64,000 bases of DNA from Siphonodentalium dalli. Its lineage: Eukaryota > Mollusca > Scaphopoda > Gadilida > Siphonodentaliidae. The translations under genes and the position numbers were made by a program. The first letter of the stretch is position 1, and each line of letters opens with the position of its first letter. The notes below the pieces were generated by a model, which was not told where the DNA came from, made no database searches, and worked only from the letters and a program-made list of their open reading frames with translations. The stretch covers positions 149,991,365-150,055,364 of the forward strand of contig CP136068.1 of assembly GCA_032622095.1 (NCBI GenBank). The letters run 5' to 3'. This document shows, piece by piece, positions 24,922-36,190 of this stretch.

Positions 24922-25240
24922 CAGGCCTGAGAATATAGTGCCGGACATTTGCAGAATGAGGTCCCCAGAGGGTGAATTTAGTGACACTGCACAGCGGGAC
25001 CTCATTCTGCTTAGGGCTTTATATCATCTTTGGAAAGTATCTTTATTATCAAATTAACAAGTTTTTAGTTTCTTTATAAACTTCTTCACAAATAATCTTT
25101 TTCTATTTTAGTTTTAATAGTTTCTCTATATCTCAAATTGGCAGATGACAAACTTGTTTTGCCTAGCCCTAGTTCATCTAGAAAAACTATCATTCGGCAT
25201 TGGTGACAAAGAAGCATGTTTTTTTTCTTTGGTAGCGGCA
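24922..25240. mobile_element. Family A2 element, right end missing
   Basis: The left end CAGGCCTGAGAATATAGTGCC and the internal words TATCATCTTTGGAAAGTA, TAGTTTCTCTATATCTC and GCAGATGACAAA match the complete element at 58345-58822. Its right terminus is not found. Confidence 0.65.
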
Positions 25241-25281
25241 TTACAGTTCAGATTTGTTTTTGTTAAAAATTACCTACTATA

Positions 25282-25494
25282 CAGTAATGCCCTAAGTAAT
25301 CGACTCCTTAAACACAGCAGAATTACCGGTATGGGTAACTTTTCAGGATTTAATCGGAAATATGGCTTGTTGCCATTCATCGGAAAGCTCTCCCCTTTTC
25401 GATGAATGGCAACAAGCCATATTTCCGACTAAATCCTGAAAAGTTACCCATAATTCTGCTGTGTTTAAGGAGTCGATTACTTAGAGCATTACTG
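25282..25494. mobile_element. Family B MITE, complete
   Basis: The 213-bp palindrome runs from CAGTAATGCCCTAAGTAAT to GAGCATTACTG with TA flanks. A 5-bp insertion (CCGGT) lies in the left arm. Confidence 0.9.
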
Positions 25495-25574
25495 TATCTC
25501 CTACTTAACCTGAATGTTTTTTTAACTTAACATCTAATGGTCAGACCATTTGTTTCTGCTAGTTAACAGTCTGG

Positions 25575-26012
25575 AAAAAAATAGGGAGCCCTTAAAGATG
25601 CATAATCTGAATAATGCTCGCAAATGCTATTTCCTTGGCTCTGGATGGGGGTAAAAAAAAAGGTCGAGGAACCCACCCATCAAAGTTCAGAGAGATAATT
25701 AAAATATCGATGTTTGAAATCTAATATTTTTTACCACCAATAATTTTAAGTCGCCCAGTAAACAGTCGACGAGAAGACTTTCACTGACCAAATTTTAGAT
25801 GAAGATAGATAACTCTAAAATCAAGTGGCTTTTTTTGTGTCAGATATTTGACAAACCGGCAAAATTTCGTTGAACAAAATGTTGAAAAATAACAGGTTTT
25901 GCTGGGTTTTGGGGCAATTAATCGATTAAACTGAAGCAGTATTTAAAAAAAAAAATTGTTGTTGTAATCTGATATCATATATGGGGCCATCGAATCGGAT
26001 TGAGTACCGGCA
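25575..26012. mobile_element. Degraded copy of the TTAA element at 50249-50726 (family G)
   Basis: It shares GGTCGAGGAACC / GTCGAGGAAACC, CATCAAAGTTCAGAG, GATAACTCTA and, at the right end, CGGATTGAGTACC with 50249-50726. The left terminus is not recognisable. Confidence 0.55.
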
Positions 26013-26169
26013 AGTCCAATTATTTAATAACTGTGAAAATGTCCTCCCATAACATCACAACGAAACCAAAATGTTCTTACAATGTACCGGGTATGTTGCC
26101 ACATTGCTGCTGTTATACCACAGATGCATACAATAAAATATGAAGGTGCAAAGCGCTGTACCCATAACA

Positions 26170-26313
26170 CAGTTACTGGACATATAGTCCCAAAAATAAG
26201 GTTTTAATCGAGTTTATAAATCGTATATTGATCCTTATAGTAGGAAACTGTAGGATAACCGATTTATAAACTCGATTAAAACCTTATTTTTGGGACTTTA
26301 TGTCCAGTAACTG
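26170..26313. mobile_element. Foldback element with 54-bp arms
   Basis: The arms at 26170-26223 and 26260-26313 begin CAGTTACTGGACATA and mirror it, with one or two differences and a 36-bp loop. Terminal CAGT is present. TA does not flank it clearly. Confidence 0.8.
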
Positions 26314-26831
26314 TACCAATAAATTGTATTGAATTTGAAGGCAGGCATAGCAGTACTTCACTGCCTCTGTCAGTCCCCGCACACACACCGTGGCGTCCAC
26401 CTCAGCGTTCAGAAGAAAAAAAATAAACACACAAAACACGTGTGTTAAAATTGCACAAAAACAACATTCAAACAAAGACAATAATGATTTCTCACCTCAA
26501 TTATCTCACGGAAATTTCCATGATATGAAAGATATATTTGAAAAAACTCAGTCTCCAAGAAAACACGAATAAACGTCTCTATAAATCTTCACCTCAGTGT
26601 CTCGTCTTTCGAATTTGGACACATTGTTTGTATTTTGACCAAAAATAAACTGTGGAATTGGGTCAGGCAATCTATTTTGTGTAAACTAGCTCGCTGGCTA
26701 CTGATTTCAGCCCAAAAATCATCGCCAGTCATCTGGCGGTTCAGAACGCCTTCGCAATGGAGGGAAGAAAACTCTATATTTTGTCGCAAAGTTGTGCCTG
26801 TCTCTTCAGGAAGTTTGTTAATTTTGTGGTT
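26314..26831. other. No gene seen
   Basis: Several short open frames overlap on both strands (for example 26589-26789 minus and 26635-26919 plus), but none shows a known motif or splice context. It is the left flank of the following foldback element. Confidence 0.45.
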
Positions 26832-26839
26832 GGATTTCT

Positions 26840-27350
26840 ATGGAGCCCCGGAGATGACATCCGAATATTTATTTTTAAGTCGTGGCCACGAGAATAAAGT
26901 CGAGGCCACGAGAATATGAAGTCGTGGCCACGAGAATAAAGTCGTGGCAACGGTAATATGAAGTCGTGGCCACGAGAATAAGGTCGTGGCCACGTGAATA
27001 AGGACGTGGCCACGACTTCATAGTCTCGTGGCCACGACTTCATATTCTCGTGGCCACGACCTTATTCTCGTGGCCACGACCTTATTTTCGGGGCCACGAC
27101 TTTATTCTCGTGGCCACGACTTCATATTCTCGTGGCCTCGACTTTATTCTCGTGGCCACGACCTTATTCTCGTGGGCACAACTTTATACTCGTGGCCACG
27201 ACCTCATATTCTCGTGGCCACGACTTCATATTCTCGTGGCCACGACTTCATATTGTCGTGGCCACGACTTCATATTCTCGTGGCCTCGACTTTATTCTCG
27301 TGGCCACGACTTAAAAAAAAACATTCGGATGTCACCTCCGGGGCTCCATA
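26840..27350. mobile_element. Foldback element with an array of TCGTGGCCACGA palindromes
   Basis: The 511-bp element runs from ATGGAGCCCCGGAGATGACA to the complement, ending GGGGCTCCATA. GGATTTCT lies on both sides (26832-26839 and 27351-27358). The interior is about 21 copies of the palindrome CGTGGCCACG at steps of 20 or 22 bp, with linkers reading GAATAAAG / GAATATGAAG on the left and the complement on the right. The orientation switch is near 27012. Long frames on both strands (26774-27376) are by-products of this symmetry. Confidence 0.88.
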
Positions 27351-27358
27351 GGATTTCT

Positions 27359-27827
27359 ATACCGACCCTATTTTAAACCACCAATAGTGATTGTCAGAAT
27401 GATTATCAATGATATTCAAGACCATCTTTTAAAAAAATCATTAATTACTATAATTAAGGCTTTTCAACGTATCAGTGTGTTTCTATTTCTCAATCAAAGC
27501 ATTGTGTTTATAAGGCTACGTCTTACTCTGTGTTTGCATACAAAATATTAGAAGACACGAAAAGCTAGAAAACTATATTATTTTTGTTATTATACTCCTA
27601 CATACGGACTATAATTGTTATCTGACTTTTAACCCAGTCACCGTTTTTAAATTTTTCGTTTAAAATGTGGTCAAACACCAAACACCATGGTCCTAATCAT
27701 GTATGCATGGGATAAAGGTGCCAAAGATTCCCTTTCCACACAAACGTTCACAGACAGACTGGTTACCGGTACTCAAATGTACTTACCGAGTTCTCATTTT
27801 GGCGGCTACTTAAACTTTTAAAGCTTT
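27359..27827. other. No gene seen
   Basis: It begins with a CCGACCCTATTTTAAACC word shared with family E near 9760. The remainder is AT-rich non-coding DNA. Confidence 0.45.
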
Positions 27828-28223
27828 AAAGACATATTATGTACTTGTTCGGGTGCGTGAAACTGATAAGTTAGTATTCACATGCTATGCCAGTTGGATG
27901 AATGTAGCATTCTACTAACATCACCGAAAATCTCAAGCAAATTGACCGTACCACCCCACAGAAAACAAGGTCTGAACTACGCTAAATTGTAAATATTTAC
28001 TACTCGAATCGGGACGCATCCATCTGCGATAAACTAACGAAAACGATTTCGCCATCGGCAGTCACTGCATTTAATTAATATATAAGAATGACGGTGTGTG
28101 TTGTCAATTTAGATATGATATTTGTACAAATAACTACTTTGAACAAGATTATTCTCCATTTCTATTTGATCACCCTAGCGGAGTGTTTCACATCACATTA
28201 AATAACATAGAAACAATGCCAGT
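27828..28223 (+). repeat. Dispersed 0.4 kb repeat, copy 1
   Basis: It aligns along its full length, in the same orientation, with 37092-37489. Shared words include AAAGACATATTATGTACTT, GGTGCGTGAAACTGA, GCATTTAATTAATATATAAG and GCGGAGTGTTTCACATCAC. There are scattered substitutions and small indels. No terminal inverted repeats and no frame are seen. Confidence 0.85.
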
Positions 28224-28754
28224 CACATGACTTTAAGATGAAGGGACTAATAATAGCTTGTCTTTAAAAAAAGTTCAAACAGACTCAAAGACCCAACCAA
28301 AGTCCAAGCCCCAAGATAAATCTAATATTAACTCATCATATATATATATATATTTTATTTCTGCGATCAGAATAGACAGAAAAGACTTGATAAACATGTA
28401 CTAATTAGACACGGACTATATATACCATGAAAAAAGATGTACCCATAAGTGAGATCGGCACTTGTCCTCCCATCCCATTTCTGTAATAATTGGTTTATAT
28501 GTCATATACCATGTTTCGATACAATTAGACAAATAAATATGTTATACACCATGAACAGACTTTCCGAAGTCATATAAACTTATGTGACAGTGCTATTTTA
28601 CACATGCCCCTGTGGAAAAATACTAAAATACCAATATAGACATAGTCTCAGTATTGTATTGGTATTTCCCCCCCCCCCAGGGGCCTGTACTATTTTATAC
28701 CAAACAGATACCTTGAACATAAATGAAAACAACGATCAATTTATTAGTTAATAA
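28224..28754. other. No gene seen; TA microsatellite and C-run
   Basis: It contains a short TA run near 28337-28352 and a C-run at about 28670-28678. Otherwise it is AT-rich and non-coding. Confidence 0.45.
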
Positions 28755-29813
28755 TTAAAGGGGCACTGTACACTAAATCCGACCATGTATGGGACCATCC
28801 CCTTTTATACTCAACGGAATATACATGTATGCAACATATGATAGAATTTGAGCCACGGATTAGTGCAAAATACACTCTTGTGCACTATGAACCATGCAAA
28901 CAACATTGTAATTACATATCATGAAAATGAGTTTATGACTCGAGCCATAAATTTATGGGGCGCCATCCCTGCAAATATTCGTTTTCGGAGATATCTCCTT
29001 GGATCCAAGCAGATATCTGCTCGCATTATGGAGATATCTCCTCGGTTTCAAGGAGATATCTGCTTGGAATATGGAGATATCTCCTCGGAAATATTTTCAA
29101 GGAGATATCTCCTTGAAACCGAGGAGATATATCCATAATGCGAGCAGATATCTGCTTGGATCCAAGGAGATATCTGGTTGGATCCAAGCAGATATCTGCT
29201 CGCATTATGGAGATATCTCCTTGAAATATGTTCAAGGAGATATCTCCTTGGATCCAAGCAGATATCTGCTCGGATTATGGAGATATCTGCTTGAAAAATA
29301 TTTCAAGGAGATATCTCAATATTCCGAGCAGTTATCTGCTTGGATGTATTTCGAAAACATGGAAAAACGTATATGTATATACTGTGGATAAATCATTAAT
29401 ATTTCATGGCCGCTGTTTTCCAAGGAGATATCTCCATAATCCAAGCAGATATCTGCTTGGAATATTTTCAAGGAGATATCTGCTTGGAATATGGAGATAT
29501 CTCCTCGGTTTCAAGGATATATCTCGTTGGAAATATTTCAAGCAGATATCTCGTAGTTGCGATATGAGATATCTCCATAATCCAAGCAGATATCTCCTTG
29601 GATCCAAGGAGATATCTCCATAATGGACCATATTCCAAGCAGATATCTGCTAGGAATTGCAATTCCAAGGAGATATCTCCTCGAAACCGCGGAGATATCT
29701 CCGAATTACGAGGCGATATATCCGAAAACGAATATTTGCAGGGATGGCGCCCCATATAAACTAAAGGAGATGGTATCATAAATGGACGGATTTAGTGTAA
29801 TGTCCCCTTTTAA
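28755..29813. mobile_element. TTAA foldback element (family D) with an expanded GATATC palindrome array
   Basis: The element is 1059 bp and bounded by TTAAAGGGGCACTGTACACT and the complement of a slightly changed copy (TTAAAAGGGGACATTACACT). The arms resemble those of 30344-30702. The centre (about 28983-29745) is built of perfect palindromes AGGAGATATCTCCT and AGCAGATATCTGCT, with TTGGATCCAA between them. The GATATC cores fall at 28990, 29012, 29033, 29055 and 29076, then 29104, 29126, 29147, 29169, 29191 and 29212. Frames on both strands are a consequence of the symmetry. Confidence 0.9.
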
Positions 29814-30343
29814 TCTTGTGCCACATAATTATACTAAATATGCATACTAACTCAATTATGATCTACTGTGTTCAACTTTCAGCGGAACATATAATTATAG
29901 CCTTAATTATTGGCCTACATAAAGACTTTTGATGTAGCGGGTTGTAGTAAAATCAGGCAATTCTTCAAGGATTATCCACTTATAAACGGACAATCCTTAC
30001 CTAAAATGGTCATTAATAAATGGACAATCCAACCACGCGTGGCACGCGAGCTTGGGATTGTCCACTAAATGAAGACATGTATAGCTAATCCTGCATGTTA
30101 GCTTCATATTTAATATGAAGGGCAATAACTCTATAAAGAATGTTAATTTACTAAATAACGGTGATTTGTATGAGAAGAAGGGTTTTTTACGAAATAACGG
30201 AAATATTCGAAGAAGTGTTTTTAAAGAGCGTTTATAAGTGGACAATCTTATGCGCATTAGGTGAGTAAAATACAACTTTGAAATCGTCCAATAAGCAAAT
30301 AATAGCTACCGGTAGGCTATATATAGGGCCTAGCTATAAGCCT
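29814..30343. other. No gene seen; partial inverted words
   Basis: GGATTATCCACTTATAAACGGACAATCC (about 29970) and GTTTATAAGTGGACAATC (about 30230) form a weak inverted pair, so a decayed foldback of about 280 bp is possible. No gene is recognised. Confidence 0.4.
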
Positions 30344-30702
30344 TTAAAGGGGTACTGTACACTAAATCCTTCCATTTATAGGACCATCTCCTTTTATATT
30401 CAACTGAATATATGCAACAAATGAATGAATTTGATCCATGGATTAGTGAAACTTAATCTGGCGTGCTCTATGAATAACGCAAACAACAATGGTAATTATA
30501 ATGAAAATGAATAAATGGCTGGAGTCATCAATTCATTTTCATTATAATTACCATGTTGTTTGCATCGTTCTTATAGAGCACGTGAGTGTATTTTGCACTA
30601 ATCCATGGCTCAAATTCTTTCATTTATTGCATATATTCTGTTGAGTATAATAGGAGATGGTCCCATATAAATGGCCATATTTAGTGTACAGTACCCCTTT
30701 AA
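30344..30702. mobile_element. TTAA foldback MITE, family D, without palindrome array
   Basis: The 359-bp element runs from TTAAAGGGGTACTGTACACT to the perfect complement. The arms are about 170 bp and meet near AATGGCTGGAGTCATCAATT. It has the same outer sequence as the arms of 28755-29813, so it shows the ancestral state without the GATATC expansion. The TTAA flanks suggest piggyBac-type insertion. Confidence 0.9.
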
Positions 30703-31190
30703 TAACTTTTAAGTCGAATAAAATATGTTTCTCACAAATGTTTTGGGGATAGGCCTGCTAATATAACATTTAATAAAACAATGTTGTCCAGAAACAGAAA
30801 CCCCATATATTAAATTTTGTTCTATAACTTCTAAATATGTGATAAAACTCTAAACAGTGTTTTTTTTTAAGACTTACATGTATAGACTTTTACGCCGATA
30901 CCAATGCGAGTTCCTTCCACGCTAAGTTCAATAGAGTTTAATAGACAACAGATTTCCTGGCGTTATCGAGGTAATTTGGCACCGCGACAGGCATGCAGCG
31001 CGGGAGAATCGGCGAAATTCTATTGGCAGATGAATCTAACAGCTGTGAAAATAGGCTCGTGCATAATCCTCATTCATACATCAGTAAATATCAATCCTTC
31101 ATCTCACTTCACGAACCACGGATGTGTCTGTGTGAGCTGTAACTCTCAAATCAACAACATTCTTCACTCTTCAAAAAGGAAATCGTTAAA
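30703..31190 (+). promoter_or_regulatory. Putative promoter and 5' leader of the alpha-tubulin gene
   Basis: It lies directly upstream of the candidate start-codon exon. From about 30880 to 31190 the sequence is less repetitive than its surroundings and more GC-balanced. It has an inverted CCAAT (CTATTGGCAG near 31020) and a leader ending AAATCGTTAAAATG. I see no good TATA box and cannot place the transcription start. The assignment depends on the exon 1 call. Confidence 0.4.
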
Positions 31191-31193
31191 ATG
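31191..31193 (+). CDS. Alpha-tubulin exon 1 (start codon only), probable
   Basis: ATG is immediately followed by GTAAGT, a strong splice donor, giving an exon whose only coding content is Met1. Many animal alpha-tubulin genes have exactly this arrangement, and exon 2 at 53625 starts with Arg2 in phase 0, so the two fit. The context AAAATGG is good for initiation. The drawback is the 22.4 kb distance. I see no better ATG-donor nearer to exon 2, but a short exon elsewhere cannot be excluded. Confidence 0.6.
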
Positions 31194-31281
31194 GTAAGTC
31201 ATATTTTACATTAAATTCCACAGGTCCCTGACACAAAATTTGTCATAACAGTAATAACACTATAAGTATATGTATATATAA

Positions 31282-31742
31282 GAGGGTATCACCCCCCCCC
31301 CATGAATCCTGAATACCAGTTAAATGGGGGGGGGGGGGTGAATCCTGAATACATGTTAAGAAATAATATGCGTTAAATGACATACAAATTGACTAATTCT
31401 AATATCAGACAGATACAAGCAGAAGTTACAAATAGACACATTATGATCCATTATACATGATATTGGAGTATAGAGTATTATGGGCGTTATGCATATGAGG
31501 CAGTTATGATACGATTAATGATACTTTATGATGGCATGGTGGTCGAATATGCCCAAGAAGCTATTCAACCCACACATTCATACAGATAACTAGCACAAAA
31601 TATTATTTTGCGCCATCAAAACCTGCGTCCAAGATGTTTTGCTTGAACCCGAATACCAGTTAATTCCGGGGTATGAATCCCGCGTACGGCTTCAAAACAC
31701 CCTGAATCCCGCGTACCGAAAGGGGGGGGGGGTGATACCCTC
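31282..31742. mobile_element. Family F element with GAGGGTATCACC ends and 6-bp target duplication
   Basis: The 461-bp element is bounded by GAGGGTATCACCCCCCCCCC and its complement GGTGATACCCTC. ATATAA flanks it at 31276-31281 and 31743-31748. It has internal GAATCCTGAATACCAGTTAA and GAATCCCGCGTACCG words, as in 4652-5048. It sits 89 bp after the tubulin splice donor. Confidence 0.8.
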
Positions 31743-31835
31743 ATATAAGATATATACAGGTATACTTTTAGTGTTATGACATTTTTTTTTCGTCAGGGAC
31801 CTGTGTTAAATCCAGGGTCCCCGGGGATGGGGTGG

Positions 31836-31925
31836 CTTCTTGATGGTGTCACCACACCCCCAATGAATCCAGAATACCATGGTAGCTGCAGTTAACAGAG
31901 GGGGGGGGCGAATCCTGCGCGTGTC
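31836..31925. mobile_element. Family F fragment
   Basis: The words GTGTCACCACACCCCC, AATGAATCCAGAATACC and CAGTTAACAGAGGGGGG mark one half of a family F element. The other half is missing. Confidence 0.6.
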
Positions 31926-32045
31926 GGTTAAAAATATAAAGAAATTAAAGTCACGCTAATATGCTAAGTTTCACATATTTTGCTAAAGTAACGTCCATAA
32001 CTCCAATATATCAAGATGTGTGAGACTGAAGTACATTAAAAGTAC

Positions 32046-32517
32046 ATGTGACCCGCCATATCAAATCCAGTCGTAAGTCGGGATTTTTTTTACCCTGTGC
32101 CAATGCATTCTCTTATATATATGCGAGTCGACCATAGGTCGCCTCGCATATACATGTATAAGAGAATGCAATGGCCTAACAATTTGTTATCATTTTTTTT
32201 TAAATAAATGTCTCTTAAAATTTTTAGGACATAAAATAAAAAAAAGATCCATTACCTTGCAGGGAGCCCCACACATATATAGAAGCATATAGAAGAGTGT
32301 CGTCTGCTCATGTTTGTCTGGGGCTCTGTATGGGTGAAATTATAAAATTGTTAAAGAATACAAGAAAAAATTATTAAAATTGAAAAAATTGTTAGGCCAA
32401 TGCATTCTCTTATATATGCGAGGCGACCTATGGTCGACTCGCATATATAAGAGAATGCATTGGCACAGGGTAAAATAAATCCCGACTTACGACTGGATTT
32501 GATATGGCGGGTCACAT
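32046..32517. mobile_element. Paired-hairpin element with ATGTGACCCGCC ends (family C2)
   Basis: The terminal inverted repeats are about 40 bp, beginning ATGTGACCCGCCATATC. Just inside each lies ACCCTGTGCC and then a hairpin of the CCAATGCATTCTC type (about 32100-32172 and 32398-32466), in opposite orientations. The 220-bp centre carries GGAGCCCCACACATATATAG and AGACAAACATGAGCAGACG-type words. A second copy with the centre in the opposite orientation is at 55383-55844. Confidence 0.9.
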
Positions 32518-32624
32518 ATGTCATTTTCGCTGAGAAATAATCAAAAGCTTATAATAAATTGATGCTATGAAAGCTGCCCACCGTGCAGCCTTGTTGTTGA
32601 ATACCAAATTAACGTTTAAAATGG

Positions 32625-32750
32625 GCGATATATGAATCCCGTGTGAGCCGAGTATACCAGTTAACAGAGGGGTGTGAATCCCGCGTAACACATACATGAT
32701 CAACTTCAAAATCGAATCCCGCGAACGGGTGGGGGGGGGGTGTCATTCCT
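32625..32750. mobile_element. Family F fragment
   Basis: ATGAATCCCGTGTGAG, TACCAGTTAACAGAGGG, GAATCCCGCGTAAC and a G-run followed by TGTCATTCC identify a partial copy. Confidence 0.6.
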
Positions 32751-32910
32751 CTCTTGCCTCTCAGAAGCGGTGGAGGGGAGCTCTGGAGATAACATGGTTG
32801 TAACATTTACAGGCAAGCTTGCAATAATCACCTCAAGATTGGATATGTCAAATTTGAATGATTTTCGATGGAAAACATGGCCACCGGAAGTCGTCTTGGA
32901 TGTTACTCTT

Positions 32911-33361
32911 GGTTACACTGGTGTAAATGTTTTCCATAGGCCTCAGTGCTAACGTTTTAGCGTATAATGTTGGCAATATAAATGTTGGGTCCAAAATTTT
33001 CTTTAAATCTGAAAAATTTACATTTTGGGAAACTTTTTACACAAAAAAATCATGTCTGTCTAGTAGGGAATTCGCCTTTAAATCTTATGTTTTCGTAACT
33101 AGTGTCAGAACCGCATACAAAAATACAGTCATATTTTGGACCACACCAAAAAATTCAAACTTCACTACAAAGGGTTAATTCCTGTGCCAATGGTTATTTT
33201 ACCTATGGGAAATCATAGGGAAGAGGTGTGATGATTTTTTTATGTGAAAAGCACACAAGGCTATTGACCAATCAGGGCCCAGTGTCTATTTTATTCTCTC
33301 CTATATATTCCTCCCGCATCCGCTAGATGTCACTCGGAACCTTATTTACACCAGTGTAACC
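32911..33361. mobile_element. Element with GGTTACACTGGTGTAAAT terminal repeats
   Basis: The perfect 18-bp inverted ends at 32911-32928 and 33344-33361 enclose 451 bp with no convincing frame. TCTT lies on both outer sides, which may be a 4-bp target duplication, but such a short match is weak evidence. The family is unknown. Confidence 0.75.
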
Positions 33362-33499
33362 TCTTTGCAGGCACGACAACATCCGTTGGCACACCATACA
33401 GACCACATCCCTTATCCGATAGTCGCCGATCGTCGGGGTGACCTCTATAGATGGGAGATTGCCATTGTTTCCGAATTTCATTTAAAAATGTGATCGCCC

Positions 33500-35160
33500 T
33501 TGAAACTCGTTATGGATGCAAGCCATGTAGACTGTGTAGTGATAGTGAGGGATGCACATCGGTCTGTGGAAGCGGTGTAGACTGTATATAGTGATAATGA
33601 ATGAATGTATATGCCCGCGGTGGATGGTGCAAGCCATGTAGACTGTGTAGTGATAGTGAGGGATGCACATCGGTCGGTCGGTGGAAGCGGTGTAGACTGT
33701 ATATAGTGATAATGAATGAATGTATATGCCCGCGGTGGATGGTGCAAGCCATGTAGACTGTGTAGTGATAGTGAGGGATGCACATCGGTCGGTCGGTGGA
33801 AGCGGTGTAGACTGTATATAGTGATAATGAATGAATGTATATGCCCGCGGTGGATGGTGCAAGCCATGTAGACTGTGTAGTGATAGTGAGGGATGCACAT
33901 CGGTCGGTCGGTGGAAGTGGTGTAGACTGTATATAGTGATAGTGAATGAATGTATATGCCCGCGGTGGATGGTGCAAGTCATGTAGACTGTGTAGTGATA
34001 GTGAGGGATGCACATCGGTCGGTCGGTCGGTGGAAGCGGTGTAGACTGTATATAGTGGTAGTGAATGAATGTATATGCCCGCGGTGGATGGTGCAAGCCA
34101 TGTAGACTGTGTAGTGATAGTGAGGGATGCACATCGGTCGGTCGATGGAAGCGGTGTAGACTGTATATAGTGATAGTGAATGAATGTATATGCCCGCGGT
34201 GGATGGTGCAAGCCGTGTAGACTGTGTAGTGATAGTCAGGGATGCACATCGGTCGGTCGGTGGAAGTGGTGTATACTGTATATAGTGATAGTGAATGAAT
34301 GTATATGCCCGCGGTGGATGGTGCAAGCCATGTAGACTGTGTAGTGATAGTGAGGGATGCACATCGGTCGGTCGGTCGATAGAAGCGGTGTAGACTGTAT
34401 ATAGTGGTAGTGAATGAATGTATATGCCCGCGGTGGATGGTGCAAGCCATGTAGACTGTGTAGTGATAGTGAATGAATGTATATGCCCGCGGTGGATGGT
34501 GCAAGCCATGTAGACTGTGTAGTGATAGTGAGGGATGCACATCGGTCGGTCTGTGGAAGCGGTGTAGACTGTATATAGTGATAGTGAATGAATGTATATG
34601 CCCGCGGTGGATGGTGCAAGCCATGTAGACTGTGTAGTGATAGTGAGGGATGCACATCGGTCGGTCGGTCGGTCGGTGGAAGCGGTGTAGACTGTATATA
34701 GTGATAGTGAATGAATGTATATGCCCGCGGTGGATGGTGCAAGCCATGTAGACTGTGTAGTGATAGTGGGGGTGCACATCGGTCGGTCGGTCGATGGAAG
34801 CGGTGTAGACTGTATATAGTGATAGTGAATGAATGTATATGCCCGCGGTGGATGGTGCAAGCCATGTAGACTGTGTAGTGATAGTGAGGGATGCACATCG
34901 GTCGGTCGGTGGAAGCGGTGTAGACTGTATATAGTGATAGTGAATGAATGTATATGCCCGCGGTGGATGGTGCAAGCCATGTAGACTGTGTAGTGATAGT
35001 GAGTGATGCACATCGGTCGGTCGGTGGAAGCTGTGTAGACTGTATATAGTGATAGTGAATGAATGTATATGCCCGCGGTGGATGGTGCAAGCCATGTAGA
35101 CTGTGTAGTGATAGTGAGGGATGCACATCGGTCGGTCGGTCGGTCGGTCAGTGGAAGCGG
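33500..35160. repeat. Minisatellite of 107-123 bp period with a variable GGTC run
   Basis: Each unit carries AAGCCATGTAGACTGTGTAG, GATGCACATC, a GGTC run of one to five copies, GGAAGCGGTGTAGACTG and TATATGCCCGCGGTGGATGG. Unit length changes in 4-bp steps with the GGTC number. All three minus-strand frames stay open over long stretches, including 33482-35200. These are by-products of a unit poor in minus-strand stops and I do not call them a gene. Confidence 0.95.
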
Positions 35161-36190
35161 TGTAGACTATATAGTGATAATGAATGGATTGGGTACACAT
35201 CTATGCGGTGGTTGGGTGGACGCGGTGTGTACTATATTGATAGTGTGGAGGGGGTGGTCACGCCCGCCGTGGATTGTGGGATCAGTGTAGACTTATACAG
35301 TGAAGGGATGCACATTCCCGCGACGGGTGGGTGGAAGCGGTGTATAGATGGTATAGTGATAATGAATGGATACACATCTATGCGGTGGCTGGGTGGAAGC
35401 GGTGTGGACTATATTGGTACAGTGAAGGGGTGTACACGCCCGCCGTAGTTGTGGGATCATACCGTTTATAATTATACAGTGAAGTGATGCACATTCCCGC
35501 GATGGGTGGGTGGAAGCGGTGTAGATGGTATAGTGATAATGAATGGATACACATCTATGCGGTGGCTGGGTGGAAGCGGTGTGGACTATATTGGTACAGT
35601 GAAGGGTGTACACGCCCGCCGTATATTGTGGGATCATACCGTTTAGTCTTATACAGTGAAGGGATGCACACCGGCGCGGTGGATGGGTGCATGAAAGCGG
35701 TGTAGACTCTATAGTGGCAGTGAAGTGAAGCACACCGGCGCGGTGGATGGGTGCATGGAAGCGGTGTAGACTCTATAGTGGCAGTGAAGTGAAGCACACC
35801 GGCGCGGTTGATGGGTGGAATATGTGAAGACTGTACACTGATAGTTAAGTGATGCACACTGGCGCAGTTGATGGGTGGAAGATGTGTAGACAGTAGTAGA
35901 CAGTACAGTGATAGTAAAGTGATGCACACCGGCGCAGTTGATGGGTGAAAGATGTGTAGACTGTATAGTGGTAGTGAAGGAATGCACATCGGTGCGGTGG
36001 AGGGGTAGAATCGGTATGTGTATACTGTATTGTGATAGTGAAGGGATGCATGTCGACGCGGTGTATATGGGTGGAATCGGTATGTGTATACTGTATTGTG
36101 ATAGTGAATGGATTCATGTCGACGCGGTGTATGGGTGGAAGCGGTATGTGTATTATACTGTACATGGCGATAGTGACGGAATGCACATGC
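35161..36190. repeat. Diverged continuation of the 33500 minisatellite
   Basis: Units become irregular (about 70 to 190 bp) but keep GGAAGCGGTGTAGACT, GATGCACA, CCGGCGCGGTGGATGGGTG and TATAGTGATAATGAATGGA. Units at about 35700-35990 form a subgroup with CACCGGCGC. This gradual decay to the right suggests an older flank. Confidence 0.88.

Noticed and set aside
26774-27376. Overlapping frames on both strands rich in Arg-Gly-His-Asp
   Set aside because: They are produced by the CGTGGCCACG palindrome array, which reads the same on both strands.
26880-29740. CRISPR-like look of regularly spaced palindromes
   Set aside because: There are no unique spacers, the units are fully palindromic, no cas-like genes are present, and the host is a eukaryote.
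28848-29779. Several frames on both strands rich in Arg-Tyr-Leu-Leu and Ile-Ser
   Set aside because: They are translations of the GATATC palindrome array inside a foldback element.
33482-35200. Long minus-strand frame of 572 codons
   Set aside because: It lies wholly in a tandem repeat whose other minus frames are also open, has no recognisable domain, and its frame would shift with each GGTC change.
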